64,000 nucleotides of DNA from RGIG3701 sp030530205 (lineage in GTDB: Bacteria; Planctomycetota; Planctomycetia; Pirellulales; Thermoguttaceae). Of the stretch, positions 8,632-16,994 are shown piece by piece; the stretch's first letter is position 1, and each line of letters starts with the position of its first letter. The position numbers and the translations under genes were made by a program. The notes under the pieces were generated by a model. That model was not told the origin of the DNA and made no database searches. It saw nothing but the letters and a program-made list of their open reading frames with translations. The stretch is from contig JAUMVK010000021.1 of the NCBI GenBank assembly GCA_030530205.1, forward strand, positions 1 to 64,000, read 5' to 3'.

Positions 8632-10224
8632 ATGTTTTCACCGATAAATCGTACTCATAAGTTTACAGCTTTCCTGCTCTTTTTCGTGGTTTTCACCGCA
8701 GGTTTGTTTAACGCTTCAGTTTCCCACGCTCAGGGTGTTTGGAAGGGGTACATCATTCCGCAGGCGTATGCGAACAGTCAGGGGCTGGAACGCCAGTGGA
8801 TCGCGAAGACGGATTTCAACCCGTACACGAGGGCGGCGGAACACCTTCATGGAATGATTTTTGACCGTGACGCAGTTTTTACGGTAACCGGTGATGGGAC
8901 CGTTCAGGCTTTTGAGGCCGAAACGGGTAAAACCAAGTGGCTAGCCTACACGAAAACCAAGGGCAGGCTGGTTCAGGGACTTGCGGCCAGTAGATATTAT
9001 ATCGCGTTTACCGCTGGTTCGACGCTTTACGTTCTGAACCGTGAAAACGGGCGTATTTTACTTGATGCGTCTGTTCCGGCAATCCCGACCAACGATTTAG
9101 CTCTGGGCGAGTACCGCGCTTATGTCCCGGCAATTAACGGCCTCGTGTATATTTACAACCTGCAGCCGATGGAAGACCCGTTCAAAGAATTCGGGGTTTC
9201 TGAGTCGATTCTGACCGAAAGAGAACGCCAGTCCCGCCACCAGGAATTTATTAATTCACTTCGTCTTGAGAAAACCTTCAAGGAACCGGAAAGTATTCGT
9301 TCCATTGGCGCACTGAAAGTTTCTCCGGTTACGACCCGTTGCAGCGACGGCAAAGAGTTTGTCGTTTGGCCGACCGGGAGTAAGCTCATAACGCTCAGTG
9401 AAGTCCGTTTGAGTGACGAAGGAGGTGTGGCTGAACGTTACAATATCCCAACCATGGGAGAAAGTGTTTGTTCTGTCGCCTATAAAGCATACGACCCAAC
9501 TAATCCGAACAATACCGGAATCGTTTTCGCGGGTACGCTCGAAGGTTTCGTGTATGCGTTGCGTGAGGCGAGCGGTAAACTCCTGTGGCGTTTCCCCACG
9601 GGTGAGATCATTAAGGATCCCCCCGTTTACGTGGATAATGATTTGTTTGTCGTTACGACCCTTTCGGGAATGTATTGCCTCGACGCGGAAACGGGCGGTG
9701 ACGGTAAATCCGCTGACGCGAAATGGTTCTCGCCTGGAGTCTGCAAATTTATCGCCTGCTCGAAGCAGCGTGTGTATGCGCTGGATCAGGGGCACATGAT
9801 GCTCATCCTGGACCGTGTTTCCGGCCAGAAAATCTCCTCATTCCCGATGATGGATTATAAATTTATCTGTGTCAACACGCAAAATGACCGGATTTACTTT
9901 GCCACGGAAACGGGCGTTGTCCAGTGCCTGCGTGAAATCGCACTCACCACACCGCTCGATTATGCGGCAGACTGGCGTACCGCACGTGAAGTCAGCATCA
10001 AGAGTGAAACGGCGGCCGCCCGTGCTGAAAAGAAGAAAACTCCGGCAAAGAAAAAGAACGCAGATCGCATGGGTGACGACGAAGACGGTGGTTGGGGCAT
10101 CGGAGACGACGATGATGATGACGTGTCCGGCGATGATGATGACGATGATGACGATACCGCTGATGACGACACTGGCGACGACGATGATGACGCCGCTGGC
10201 GACGATGATGACGATGATTTCTGA
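8632..10224 (+). CDS. Secreted PQQ-type beta-propeller protein with poly-Asp tail
   Basis: A 530-residue exported protein with a signal peptide ending about residue 34 (SVSHAQG). It contains repeated propeller blades of the PQQ/WD-like kind: GDGTVQAFEAETGKTKWLAY, LYVLNRENGRILLDASV, FVYALREASGKLLWRFPTG and MYCLDAETGGDGKSADAKWF. From about residue 465 the chain becomes Ala/Lys-rich and then almost entirely Asp with scattered Gly, Ala and Thr. This tail could bind Ca2+ or other cations or sit in the envelope polymer (inference). The ribosome site is AAGAGG. A PQQ cofactor is not implied, since propeller repeats of this type often only bind protein. Confidence 0.85.
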   Translation: MFSPINRTHKFTAFLLFFVVFTAGLFNASVSHAQGVWKGYIIPQAYANSQGLERQWIAKTDFNPYTRAAEHLHGMIFDRDAVFTVTGDGTVQAFEAETGKTKWLAYTKTKGRLVQGLAASRYYIAFTAGSTLYVLNRENGRILLDASVPAIPTNDLALGEYRAYVPAINGLVYIYNLQPMEDPFKEFGVSESILTERERQSRHQEFINSLRLEKTFKEPESIRSIGALKVSPVTTRCSDGKEFVVWPTGSKLITLSEVRLSDEGGVAERYNIPTMGESVCSVAYKAYDPTNPNNTGIVFAGTLEGFVYALREASGKLLWRFPTGEIIKDPPVYVDNDLFVVTTLSGMYCLDAETGGDGKSADAKWFSPGVCKFIACSKQRVYALDQGHMMLILDRVSGQKISSFPMMDYKFICVNTQNDRIYFATETGVVQCLREIALTTPLDYAADWRTAREVSIKSETAAARAEKKKTPAKKKNADRMGDDEDGGWGIGDDDDDDVSGDDDDDDDDTADDDTGDDDDDAAGDDDDDDF

Positions 10225-10233
10225 GTAAAGCCA

Positions 10234-10262
10234 TTGGGGCGCGGCCAGAATTGACCGCGCTC
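10234..10262 (+). terminator. GC-rich terminator-like hairpin
   Basis: Arms GGGGCGCGG and CCGCGCTCC (one G-T pair) lie just after the propeller gene. They are followed by an AT-rich but not pure T-run. Confidence 0.55.
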
Positions 10263-10303
10263 CTTAAATTTCTTATTTTGAAAAAACCTCCCGTGGGGGG
10301 GGC

Positions 10304-10332
10304 TTGAATTTTCTCTGATTTTGTGCTACACT
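10304..10332 (+). promoter_or_regulatory. Promoter of the DUF1080 gene (G-run/CTTG type)
   Basis: A run of eight G, then CTTGAAT (-35 TTGAAT at 10304-10309), 17 bases, TACACT (10327-10332). Confidence 0.55.
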
Positions 10333-10397
10333 TTAGTATTCCCCGTCAGTTCAGGCGGAATCGTCATCCATTTCCCAATTACTTTCAGGAGTTTCCC

Positions 10398-11465
10398 ATG
10401 AAATTGAATCCCATCTTTAGCGCGGCCGTTCTTGCTGCGGCCATGGTCAGCTGCGTCTTTGCGCAGGAAAAGAAAAACGAGTACATTTCCATCGACGAAG
10501 TAAAAGCGGTCGCCGATGATTGGCGTGACTTCCAGATCCAGGGCGAGTACGTCTGGAAAAACGGCGGCATGGTTTTCGCCTGCCAGTGCATCGCGGATGG
10601 TGACGGCCAGTTCACCGTCGTCGGTTTCCCCGGCGGTTTCCCGGGTGAAGGCTGGATCGCCAAAGAAGTCCGCGTCGTGTACAAAGGCAAGATCGAAGGC
10701 AACGAAGTCATTCTGAAGCCGGCCTACATGGACATCGAAGGCCAGAACAATCAACCGATTCCAGCCGGTCATGAAGAGGACGTGACGAAAATCGACCTGG
10801 AAGGCAAAACGATCACGTTCATCGTTCCGGGCAAACCAAATCGTATGGCCGTCAAAGTGGACCGCCAGAGCCCGCGCCTTGGCGCTCGTGAAGAAGGCGC
10901 GTTCGTCTTCTACGATGGCATGACCAAAGACGCCACCAGCACCGAAAACATCGCCAACTTCCGCAAGATCAACGAGGAAAACGGCGCGCTGTTCTCCGAG
11001 TTCACGACCAAAAATCTGGAGCAGGGCAAGGAATGCTTCATTCACGTGGAGTTCATGCTCTCCTTCATGCCGCGCGCCAAGGGCCAGGGCCGTTCCAACA
11101 GCGGCGTGTACCTCAACCAGTGCTACGAATGCCAGGTCCTCGACTCGTTCGGACTCCGCGGCGAGAATAACGAATGCGGCGGTTTCTACCAGCAGAAGAA
11201 GCCGATCTGCAACGCGGTTTTCAGCCCGCTGAAGTGGCAGACCTACGACTTCCACTTCACCCCGGCCAAGTTTGAAAACGGCCAGAAAGTCGCCAACGCC
11301 CGCGTGGACGTCGCTTTGAACGGGATTCTGATCCACAAAGATCTGGAGATCACCGGCCAGACGCCCGGCTGCAAGAACGAAGCCGACGAAGCCCGCGGCA
11401 TTTACTGCCAGGGCCACGGCAACAACGTGCAGTACCGCAACATTTGGGTGAAGTACGCGGAATGA
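10398..11465 (+). CDS. Secreted DUF1080 (3-keto-disaccharide hydrolase-like) protein
   Basis: A 355-residue protein with a signal peptide (about 1-23, VSCVFA before QEKK). The C-terminal 190 residues carry the concanavalin-like DUF1080 fold: FIHVEFMLSF, GRSNSGVYLNQCYECQVLDS, GGFYQQKKP, WQTYDFHFTPAKF, ARVDVALNGILIHKDLEI and a final VQYRNIWVK. Some family members hydrolyse 3-keto-glycosides, but most, as here, are uncharacterised. The ATG at 10398 is preceded by CAGGAG and starts the signal peptide; an upstream in-frame start at 10323 lies in the promoter region. It is the first of three secreted proteins in a row; a terminator follows it, so it is likely its own transcript. Confidence 0.88.
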   Translation: MKLNPIFSAAVLAAAMVSCVFAQEKKNEYISIDEVKAVADDWRDFQIQGEYVWKNGGMVFACQCIADGDGQFTVVGFPGGFPGEGWIAKEVRVVYKGKIEGNEVILKPAYMDIEGQNNQPIPAGHEEDVTKIDLEGKTITFIVPGKPNRMAVKVDRQSPRLGAREEGAFVFYDGMTKDATSTENIANFRKINEENGALFSEFTTKNLEQGKECFIHVEFMLSFMPRAKGQGRSNSGVYLNQCYECQVLDSFGLRGENNECGGFYQQKKPICNAVFSPLKWQTYDFHFTPAKFENGQKVANARVDVALNGILIHKDLEITGQTPGCKNEADEARGIYCQGHGNNVQYRNIWVKYAE

Positions 11466-11505
11466 TGAATTCCTGAGCAATCGTTCCTCACTCAAAAACT
11501 GTTTA

Positions 11506-11544
11506 AACACGGGGCGTGAGATCACGCTCCGCGTTCCATTTTTT
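11506..11544 (+). terminator. Intrinsic terminator
   Basis: Arms of 14 bases (AACACGGGGCGTGA and TCACGCTCCGCGTT, two mismatched or wobble positions), a 2-base turn, then a T-run after CCA. Confidence 0.7.
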
Positions 11545-11573
11545 AGCATTAATTAATAAGGTTGCAGCTTTTC

Positions 11574-12983
11574 ATGAAATACTTCATCCCCTTTTTGTTT
11601 TTGTTTCCGGTCGGGCTGGTACAGGCGCTGGAAATCACGAACTACACGGACGGAACCACGATCGATTACACGGTCCCCCTGATTCGCGGCACGCTCGAAA
11701 ATCAGGACGTGACCGAAATCACCTGCGAAAATCAGTCCTCGCAGAAATCGACGCGCGTTCTGAAAGGCTCGGCCTTCCACGGGCAGTTCAAGGTTTTGGC
11801 GGAACTCGTGCCGGGCGAAAATACCCTTCTGCTGAAAGCCGGCGACGAGGAAAAAACGCTGAAGATCACGTACCAGCGCAACTCCAACCCGCTCTTTGTT
11901 CGCGCGATCTACCACACCGATTCGACCGGCGACACAGCGTACCAGACGCCGATCGAGAACGACCAGCAAAACTTTCGCGGGAAAATCGGCACGGCCCTGA
12001 AACTCATGCAGACCATGACCGCTGAGAAGCTGAACGACGAAGGCTACGGCCGAAAAACCTTTAATCTGGAACTGGACGAAAACGGAGAGGTCATCGTGCA
12101 CGTCGTCCGCGGGAAAATGACGGCGGATGAGTATTTCAAAATTCAAACCGAACACAGCGATAACGGCTGGTACAGGGTCGTTTTTGCGGAACTCATAAAC
12201 GATTACCCGATGCAGGGCGCGCGCAATCTCGTCATTCCGGCGTACTCCCGTTTCGACTCGGAGACGAAATCCATGCGCTGCCACACGGCACTCGGGAGTT
12301 CGGCCGGCCAGGCGCTTTTTGGAAGCGGCAACATGTTCACGTGGCCCGATTCCCTCAACGACGTGGTGACCGCGTTTGAAAATTCCACGCCGATCGACAC
12401 GGAACATTTTCAGGACGATTCGGTGGGGCGTACGTGCTTCTGGGGCGCTGCCGCGACGACAATCGGGGCGGCCATGCACGAAATCGGTCACACGCTGGAC
12501 CTTCCGCATAATACCGACTACCGCGATGTGATGATCCGAGGCTACGACCAGTGGAACCGCCTGTTCGTCATGCGCGATGCGCCGTCAGGAGTAAACGAGG
12601 ATTGGCTGGAATACAAGGGCGGCGATTACGTTCACTGGGGGCCGTTCACCGCGCCGCAGCTCGTCCTGAATCCGTACCTGGGTGACGGCGAGCCGCCGAA
12701 GCGTGAGCCGGGAAAAGTCCGTCTGGAACCGGACCACGAGAAAGGGATCCTGCACATACACGCGGACAACGGGATCCAGTATCTCGCCTGCGAAACCCCT
12801 GAAAGGCGTTTCTGGAGCTGGAAACCGGAAGCCGGTCAGGATGCGCCGAAGGATCTGGACCTGAACATGCGGGAAATCATGGATTTTTTGCGGGGAAAGG
12901 CGAGGAATTTTGAATTTACGGCCATTGACCTGAACTATAATCTCGAGAAGGTGGGCATTGAGGTGCACCGGGAAAAGAAGTAA
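11574..12983 (+). CDS. Secreted zinc metallopeptidase (zincin, HEIGHTLDLPH)
   Basis: A 469-residue exported protein with a signal peptide ending about residue 18. The zinc site HEXXHX5H is plain: His302, Glu303, His306 and His312 (HEIGHTLDLPH). It is preceded by a helix rich in small residues (GAAATTIGAAM). The N-terminal 100 residues (ITNYTDGTTIDYTVPLIRGT and on) look like a beta-sandwich. The layout recalls the putative peptidases of the yeast YIL108w type; that family call is from memory, while the zincin motif is certain. The ATG at 11574 is chosen because it begins the signal peptide. The M60 peptidase gene lies 59 bases downstream, suggesting co-transcribed extracellular proteolysis. 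Confidence 0.82.
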   Translation: MKYFIPFLFLFPVGLVQALEITNYTDGTTIDYTVPLIRGTLENQDVTEITCENQSSQKSTRVLKGSAFHGQFKVLAELVPGENTLLLKAGDEEKTLKITYQRNSNPLFVRAIYHTDSTGDTAYQTPIENDQQNFRGKIGTALKLMQTMTAEKLNDEGYGRKTFNLELDENGEVIVHVVRGKMTADEYFKIQTEHSDNGWYRVVFAELINDYPMQGARNLVIPAYSRFDSETKSMRCHTALGSSAGQALFGSGNMFTWPDSLNDVVTAFENSTPIDTEHFQDDSVGRTCFWGAAATTIGAAMHEIGHTLDLPHNTDYRDVMIRGYDQWNRLFVMRDAPSGVNEDWLEYKGGDYVHWGPFTAPQLVLNPYLGDGEPPKREPGKVRLEPDHEKGILHIHADNGIQYLACETPERRFWSWKPEAGQDAPKDLDLNMREIMDFLRGKARNFEFTAIDLNYNLEKVGIEVHREKK

Positions 12984-13042
12984 AACGGGTGCAGTAAGAG
13001 ATTGCGGCCGTTCACGTATTAAGTTTTGATGAGATTTCCAGG

Positions 13043-14797
13043 ATGCTGAAGATGATGAAGCGCATTTTTTTGATCGCGTTCCTGTTTTTGATGTTCCTGC
13101 CTGGTTTGGCGCTTGGCGAGCCGATTACGCCGCAGGAATTCACCGTTAAGGCGAATTGTGCCCAGCCACACGAAGGGATCGAGCTCGCGTTTGACCAGAA
13201 CCCGGAAACCATCTGGCACACGCCGTGGGGTGAGCCGGGAAAGTACCCGTTCCAGGTGGAAGTGACGTTTAAAAAACCGGAAATCATCGATAAGATCTGG
13301 TATTTGCCGCGTCAGAAGGGTGTCAACGGGATCATTCGGCGTTACAAACTTTTCGTGAAAAAAGGAACAGACGACAAATGGGTGAGAGTTCGGTCGAGCG
13401 TCCTTTCACCGACGCCGGACGCCCAGTACATTACGCTGGAGCCGACTTTGTGCACGGCCCTGCGCCTGGACGTTCTGGAAGGGATCGCCGGCTTCGCGAG
13501 CGCGGCCGAATTCGTGATTTTCCGTCCGGACACGGGTTTCTCAGGGCTTTTCAATATCTCCGAAAAGTTTGCAAAGGGGAAAGGTGTCAAAGTCCCCGTC
13601 ACCCGAAGACCGTCCGCGGTAGTAGAACGTCAGCGCCGCGGCGGCGGGTTTGATTGGTCTGACCTTCAGCCGACCGGGTTGGCGGTGAAAGAGGGGGCGA
13701 CGTTCACGGTTTGGCTCGATGCGGACCTCAAGGACCCGCTCCCGCTGATGGGCCTCTGCAAATCGGAAAAGCAGGCCTCGATCACGCTCGCGCCCGGGGA
13801 AAACGTGCTGGAAGCCCCATTTGATGGAGTCCTTTACGTCAAAAACCCGTTTGACATGACCGAGCAGAAAACCCTCCCCAAAATCTACATTTCGGGGGCG
13901 AAGCCGATCCCCTTGTTCCGCCTTGGAAAAACCGACGAGGAGGAATGGCGCAAAATGCTGGATCAGGAAAATCCCGTTGGTCTGGCGGAGCTTTCCAGTC
14001 GGCGGATCCTCATGACGTTCTCCGTGGAAAACGTGAAAAAGTACGTGGATTCACCGACCAAACTGCTGGAAGAGTACGAATACTTGATGGACCTTTACGC
14101 GAAACTGCTGGGATTCGACGAAGAGTCCGACTTGCCGGAGGACCAAGTCTCGGTTCACGCCCGGCCTCAATGCCCCATGCGGATGGTCGAGGTGGACCGT
14201 GGCCACATGTTCGCGACGAGCGGGTACACCGGTTACCACCATGATTCCGTGGAACCGGTCCTCAACTCCGAAAAGTTCCTCTCGAACGGCTGGGGTCCGT
14301 GGCACGAGATCGGGCACGAGCATCAACTTGATCAGTACGAATTTCAGGGAATGACCGAGGTGACGGTGAATATTTTCTCGCTGGAAATGCAGACCTCGCT
14401 CGGCCAGACCGCACGCATCGATACGCCGGAAATGAAGGCGAAACTTACAGAGTACTTCGAAAAACCGGACCGGGATTACCTCGCGGAACAGGACGTTTTC
14501 ATGAAAGTGGCCCTTTTCTGGCAGCTGCGTCTGGCGTTCGGGCCGGATTTCTACCCGCGCCTGCATCGGGCGTACCGCGAGATGCCGATGCCGGAGACCG
14601 ATGCGGCCAAGATACAGACGTTCATTGAGAAAGCGTCGGAAATTTCGGGCCGGAACCTGGAGCCGTTCTTCGAGGCGTGGGGCCTGAAGGCCGATCCGAA
14701 AGCGCTGGAAAAGATCCGAAAACTTCGGAAGCTGGAAAAACCGATCTGGCTGAATTTTGAGTTTTCCGACCTGAAATCCAACCTCCTGAAGGATTGA
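13043..14797 (+). CDS. Secreted M60-type (enhancin-like) peptidase with discoidin-like domain
   Basis: A 584-residue exported protein. The signal peptide covers about residues 1-28 (LPGLALG). Residues 30-155 resemble an F5/8 type C (discoidin) carbohydrate-binding domain (HEGIELAFDQNPETIWHTPW, VTFKKPEIIDKIWYLPRQ). The peptidase domain has HEIGH at 421-425 with the downstream Glu439 in MTEVTVNIFSLEMQ, which is the M60 zinc signature, preceded by NGWGPWHEIG. Characterised M60 enzymes cleave mucins and other O-glycoproteins, so a glycoprotein substrate is likely. No transmembrane anchor is seen. The methylase start follows 16 bases after the stop. Confidence 0.88.
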   Translation: MLKMMKRIFLIAFLFLMFLPGLALGEPITPQEFTVKANCAQPHEGIELAFDQNPETIWHTPWGEPGKYPFQVEVTFKKPEIIDKIWYLPRQKGVNGIIRRYKLFVKKGTDDKWVRVRSSVLSPTPDAQYITLEPTLCTALRLDVLEGIAGFASAAEFVIFRPDTGFSGLFNISEKFAKGKGVKVPVTRRPSAVVERQRRGGGFDWSDLQPTGLAVKEGATFTVWLDADLKDPLPLMGLCKSEKQASITLAPGENVLEAPFDGVLYVKNPFDMTEQKTLPKIYISGAKPIPLFRLGKTDEEEWRKMLDQENPVGLAELSSRRILMTFSVENVKKYVDSPTKLLEEYEYLMDLYAKLLGFDEESDLPEDQVSVHARPQCPMRMVEVDRGHMFATSGYTGYHHDSVEPVLNSEKFLSNGWGPWHEIGHEHQLDQYEFQGMTEVTVNIFSLEMQTSLGQTARIDTPEMKAKLTEYFEKPDRDYLAEQDVFMKVALFWQLRLAFGPDFYPRLHRAYREMPMPETDAAKIQTFIEKASEISGRNLEPFFEAWGLKADPKALEKIRKLRKLEKPIWLNFEFSDLKSNLLKD

Positions 14798-14813
14798 ATG
14801 GAGCCGTTTTTCC

Positions 14814-16745
14814 GTGAATTACGCCCGTCTCGCGCAAAAAGCCTACGCTTACGAAACCCGTTCCCGCGGGATCGGGGTCCACTACACGCCGCTCGAGGTG
14901 GCCCGGCGGCTGGTTCGGGACGCGCTGGAGCCGTTGGTGTACCGACCGGACGGAACGCCCAAAAATCTGGAGGAAATTCTCGCCCTGCGAATTCTGGACC
15001 CGGCGCTTGGCGCGGGGATCTTCCTGCTCGAAACGTGCGCCCAACTGACCGATTTTCTCGCGCGGCAGGGGGAGACTTCCCTGGAGATCCCGGCCCGGAT
15101 CGCGGCCAACTGCCTCTTTGGGGCCGACATTGACCCGGGGGCCGTCGCGGTCGCTCGGGAAATTCTCGGCGAATTCTGCGGTTTTCCCGACCTGGGGCCG
15201 GGTCGAAATCTCATTTGCGCCGACAGTCTGAAGCATTTCGGCGGCACTTTAAAGGCCCCTTCACTGAGGGGGCTGGCTCGCGAAGCGAGTCTGGGGGAGC
15301 TATCTATCCCCGCTCTTCAACTCCCCCCGGCACTACGTGCCCCCCCCCTCAATGAGGAGGGCGTTGAAAAACGACTCTGGAAGCGTCGTCCCCACCAATT
15401 CGATCTGGTCCTCGGAAACCCGCCGTTTTTGGGGGGGCGCAAGATCCGGCGCGTGCTTGGGGACGACTACTTCCGGTTCCTCACGCAAGATTTTACCGAC
15501 GGCGCAAGCGGAAACGCGGACCTTTGCGTTTACTTCTTTCTGCTCGCCTCGCGTCTTCTGAAACCGGGCGGCGTCTGCGCTTTCCTCGCGACCAACACGA
15601 TTTCGGAGGGGGATTCCCGCACGTCGGGGCTGGACGTTCTGCTGGCCGACGGAGCCGTGATTTACCGGGCCGAAACGTTCCCATGGCCGGGAACCGCCGC
15701 GGTGGAAGTGACGGCGATCCATTTGTTCTTTCCCCGAGGCTCGGGCCGGACCGCTCCTGCGCCGATCCTGAACGGGAAACCGGTCCCGAAGATTTTCGCG
15801 TCGCTCAAGCACCTGGATCCTGCTCGCGTTCTGAGCCGGTTTCCTGAAAACGAAACGCTTTGCTTTCAGGGGTGCGTGCTGGCGGCGAAGGGGTTCATTC
15901 TGACGCCGGCCGAGGCGCGGGACCTTTTGGATGCCGACCCGCGAAATCGGGACGTGATTTTCCCGTACTTCACGGGCGATGACGTTTTCTCGGCGTCGGA
16001 CCCGATGCGGATGACGCCGCGCCGGTACGTGATCTCGTTCGGCGACTGGCCTTTGGACCGGGCGGAGGAGTACCCGCTGCCGCTGAAAATCGTCCGTGAG
16101 CGAGTGAAACCCATTCGCGAAAACGTCCGGCGGAAGGCCCACCGGAAATATTGGTGGCACTTCGGCGACAAACGGCCGGCCCTGATGAAAATTATCCGCG
16201 AGCAGAAGCTCGAAAAGGTCCTGATCCAGACGCGCCACTCGAAGTACCTCGCCCCGACGTGGGTCCCGACCGACGCGATCTACTCGGAGTCCACGATTTT
16301 GTTCCCGACCCGCTCGGAGAGTCTGCTGGCGATTTTGAATTCCGGGATCCATGAGACGTGGGTCCGTGAAACGAGCAGCTCGATCGGGAAGGAACTGCGT
16401 TACTCGCCGACGGACTGTTTCTTCACGTTCCCGTTCCCGCCGTCGGAGCTGACGCGCCCGGACACGAGATTCCACGCGCTGCGCAGCCGGCTCTGCCGCG
16501 AGTGGAGGGTGGGGCTGACGGCACTGATGAACCTCTTGCACGACCCGCAGGAGAGACGGCCGGAGATCGAAGAACTGCGAGAAACCTTCCTCCAGAACGA
16601 CGCGCAGACCCTCGCCGCCTACGGTTGGACCGACCTGGACCCGGCCCGTGAGTTCCACGAAACCCCGCGCGGCATCCGGTTCGAGCTCCCGTTTGACGTG
16701 CAGGAAGAAATCCTTCACCGGCTTTCCGATGAGTGGGAACGATGA
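14814..16745 (+). CDS. Adenine-type DNA methylase (Eco57I/type IIG-like) with in-frame repeat insertion
   Basis: A 643-residue protein. Motif I (RILDPALGAGIFLLETC, about 61-77) binds SAM and motif IV is NPPF at 202-205 (LVLGNPPFLGG), the N6-adenine type. The C-terminal half (TRHSKYLAPTWVPTDAIYS, SSSIGKELRYSPTDCFFTFP) resembles the target-recognition part of type IIG/Eco57I-like enzymes. No nuclease motif (PD-ExK) is evident, so it may be an orphan methylase or part of a defence system whose other genes are absent. Residues about 146-186 are encoded by a palindromic repeat that also occurs intergenically at 37208. They fall in the loop before motif IV and keep the frame open. The start is GTG with GGAG 10 bases upstream. 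Confidence 0.85.
   Translation: MNYARLAQKAYAYETRSRGIGVHYTPLEVARRLVRDALEPLVYRPDGTPKNLEEILALRILDPALGAGIFLLETCAQLTDFLARQGETSLEIPARIAANCLFGADIDPGAVAVAREILGEFCGFPDLGPGRNLICADSLKHFGGTLKAPSLRGLAREASLGELSIPALQLPPALRAPPLNEEGVEKRLWKRRPHQFDLVLGNPPFLGGRKIRRVLGDDYFRFLTQDFTDGASGNADLCVYFFLLASRLLKPGGVCAFLATNTISEGDSRTSGLDVLLADGAVIYRAETFPWPGTAAVEVTAIHLFFPRGSGRTAPAPILNGKPVPKIFASLKHLDPARVLSRFPENETLCFQGCVLAAKGFILTPAEARDLLDADPRNRDVIFPYFTGDDVFSASDPMRMTPRRYVISFGDWPLDRAEEYPLPLKIVRERVKPIRENVRRKAHRKYWWHFGDKRPALMKIIREQKLEKVLIQTRHSKYLAPTWVPTDAIYSESTILFPTRSESLLAILNSGIHETWVRETSSSIGKELRYSPTDCFFTFPFPPSELTRPDTRFHALRSRLCREWRVGLTALMNLLHDPQERRPEIEELRETFLQNDAQTLAAYGWTDLDPAREFHETPRGIRFELPFDVQEEILHRLSDEWER
15248..15369. repeat. Palindromic element A, copy 1, inside the methylase gene
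   Basis: About 122 bp, aligned nearly base for base with 37208-37330. It begins TTTAAAGGCCCC, holds two internal hairpin units (GGCTCGCGAAGCGAGTC and GGCACTACGTGCC) and the pair CTGGGGGAG...ACTCCCCCCGG. It ends in a diverged copy of the terminal arm. The copy is read in frame by the host gene. Confidence 0.88.
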
Positions 16746-16786
16746 GACTGTCCCAAGGTTCACGCCCGTTTCACTTTCAACCTTTT

Positions 16787-16922
16787 ATTTAAACACGGAT
16801 TTCCACGGATTAAAGGGATTAAAAGGATTTCTTTTATTGGATTGAAAATCGGGAAAACACTTAAAAATCCCTTTTAAAAATCCGTGAAAATCCTTTTAAT
16901 CCGTGGAAATCCGTGTTTAAAT
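16787..16922. repeat. Long palindromic element D, copy 1
   Basis: An inverted repeat of about 136 bp. ATTTAAACACGGATTTCC at the left end is mirrored by GGAAATCCGTGTTTAAAT at the right end, and the arms continue inward with ACGGATTAAA/TTTAATCCGT and AAAAGGATTTC-type blocks. A second copy is at 39498. It occupies most of the gap between the methylase and the RNase HII-like gene and could also serve as a bidirectional stop for the convergent genes. Confidence 0.85.
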
Positions 16923-16994
16923 TGGGGTTGGAACCAGACGGTGCTTTCATTTGGCTTGACGTAATTTTTGCCTCGTTCAAGAATGGGACGTGAT

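Noticed and set aside
14814..16745. Complete BREX/DISARM or type IIG restriction system
   Set aside because: No nuclease motif in the protein and no accessory genes beside it; only a methylase can be supported.
15333..16763. 476-residue minus-strand frame opposite the methylase
   Set aside because: Arg/Pro-rich shadow; the methylase motifs on the plus strand are decisive.
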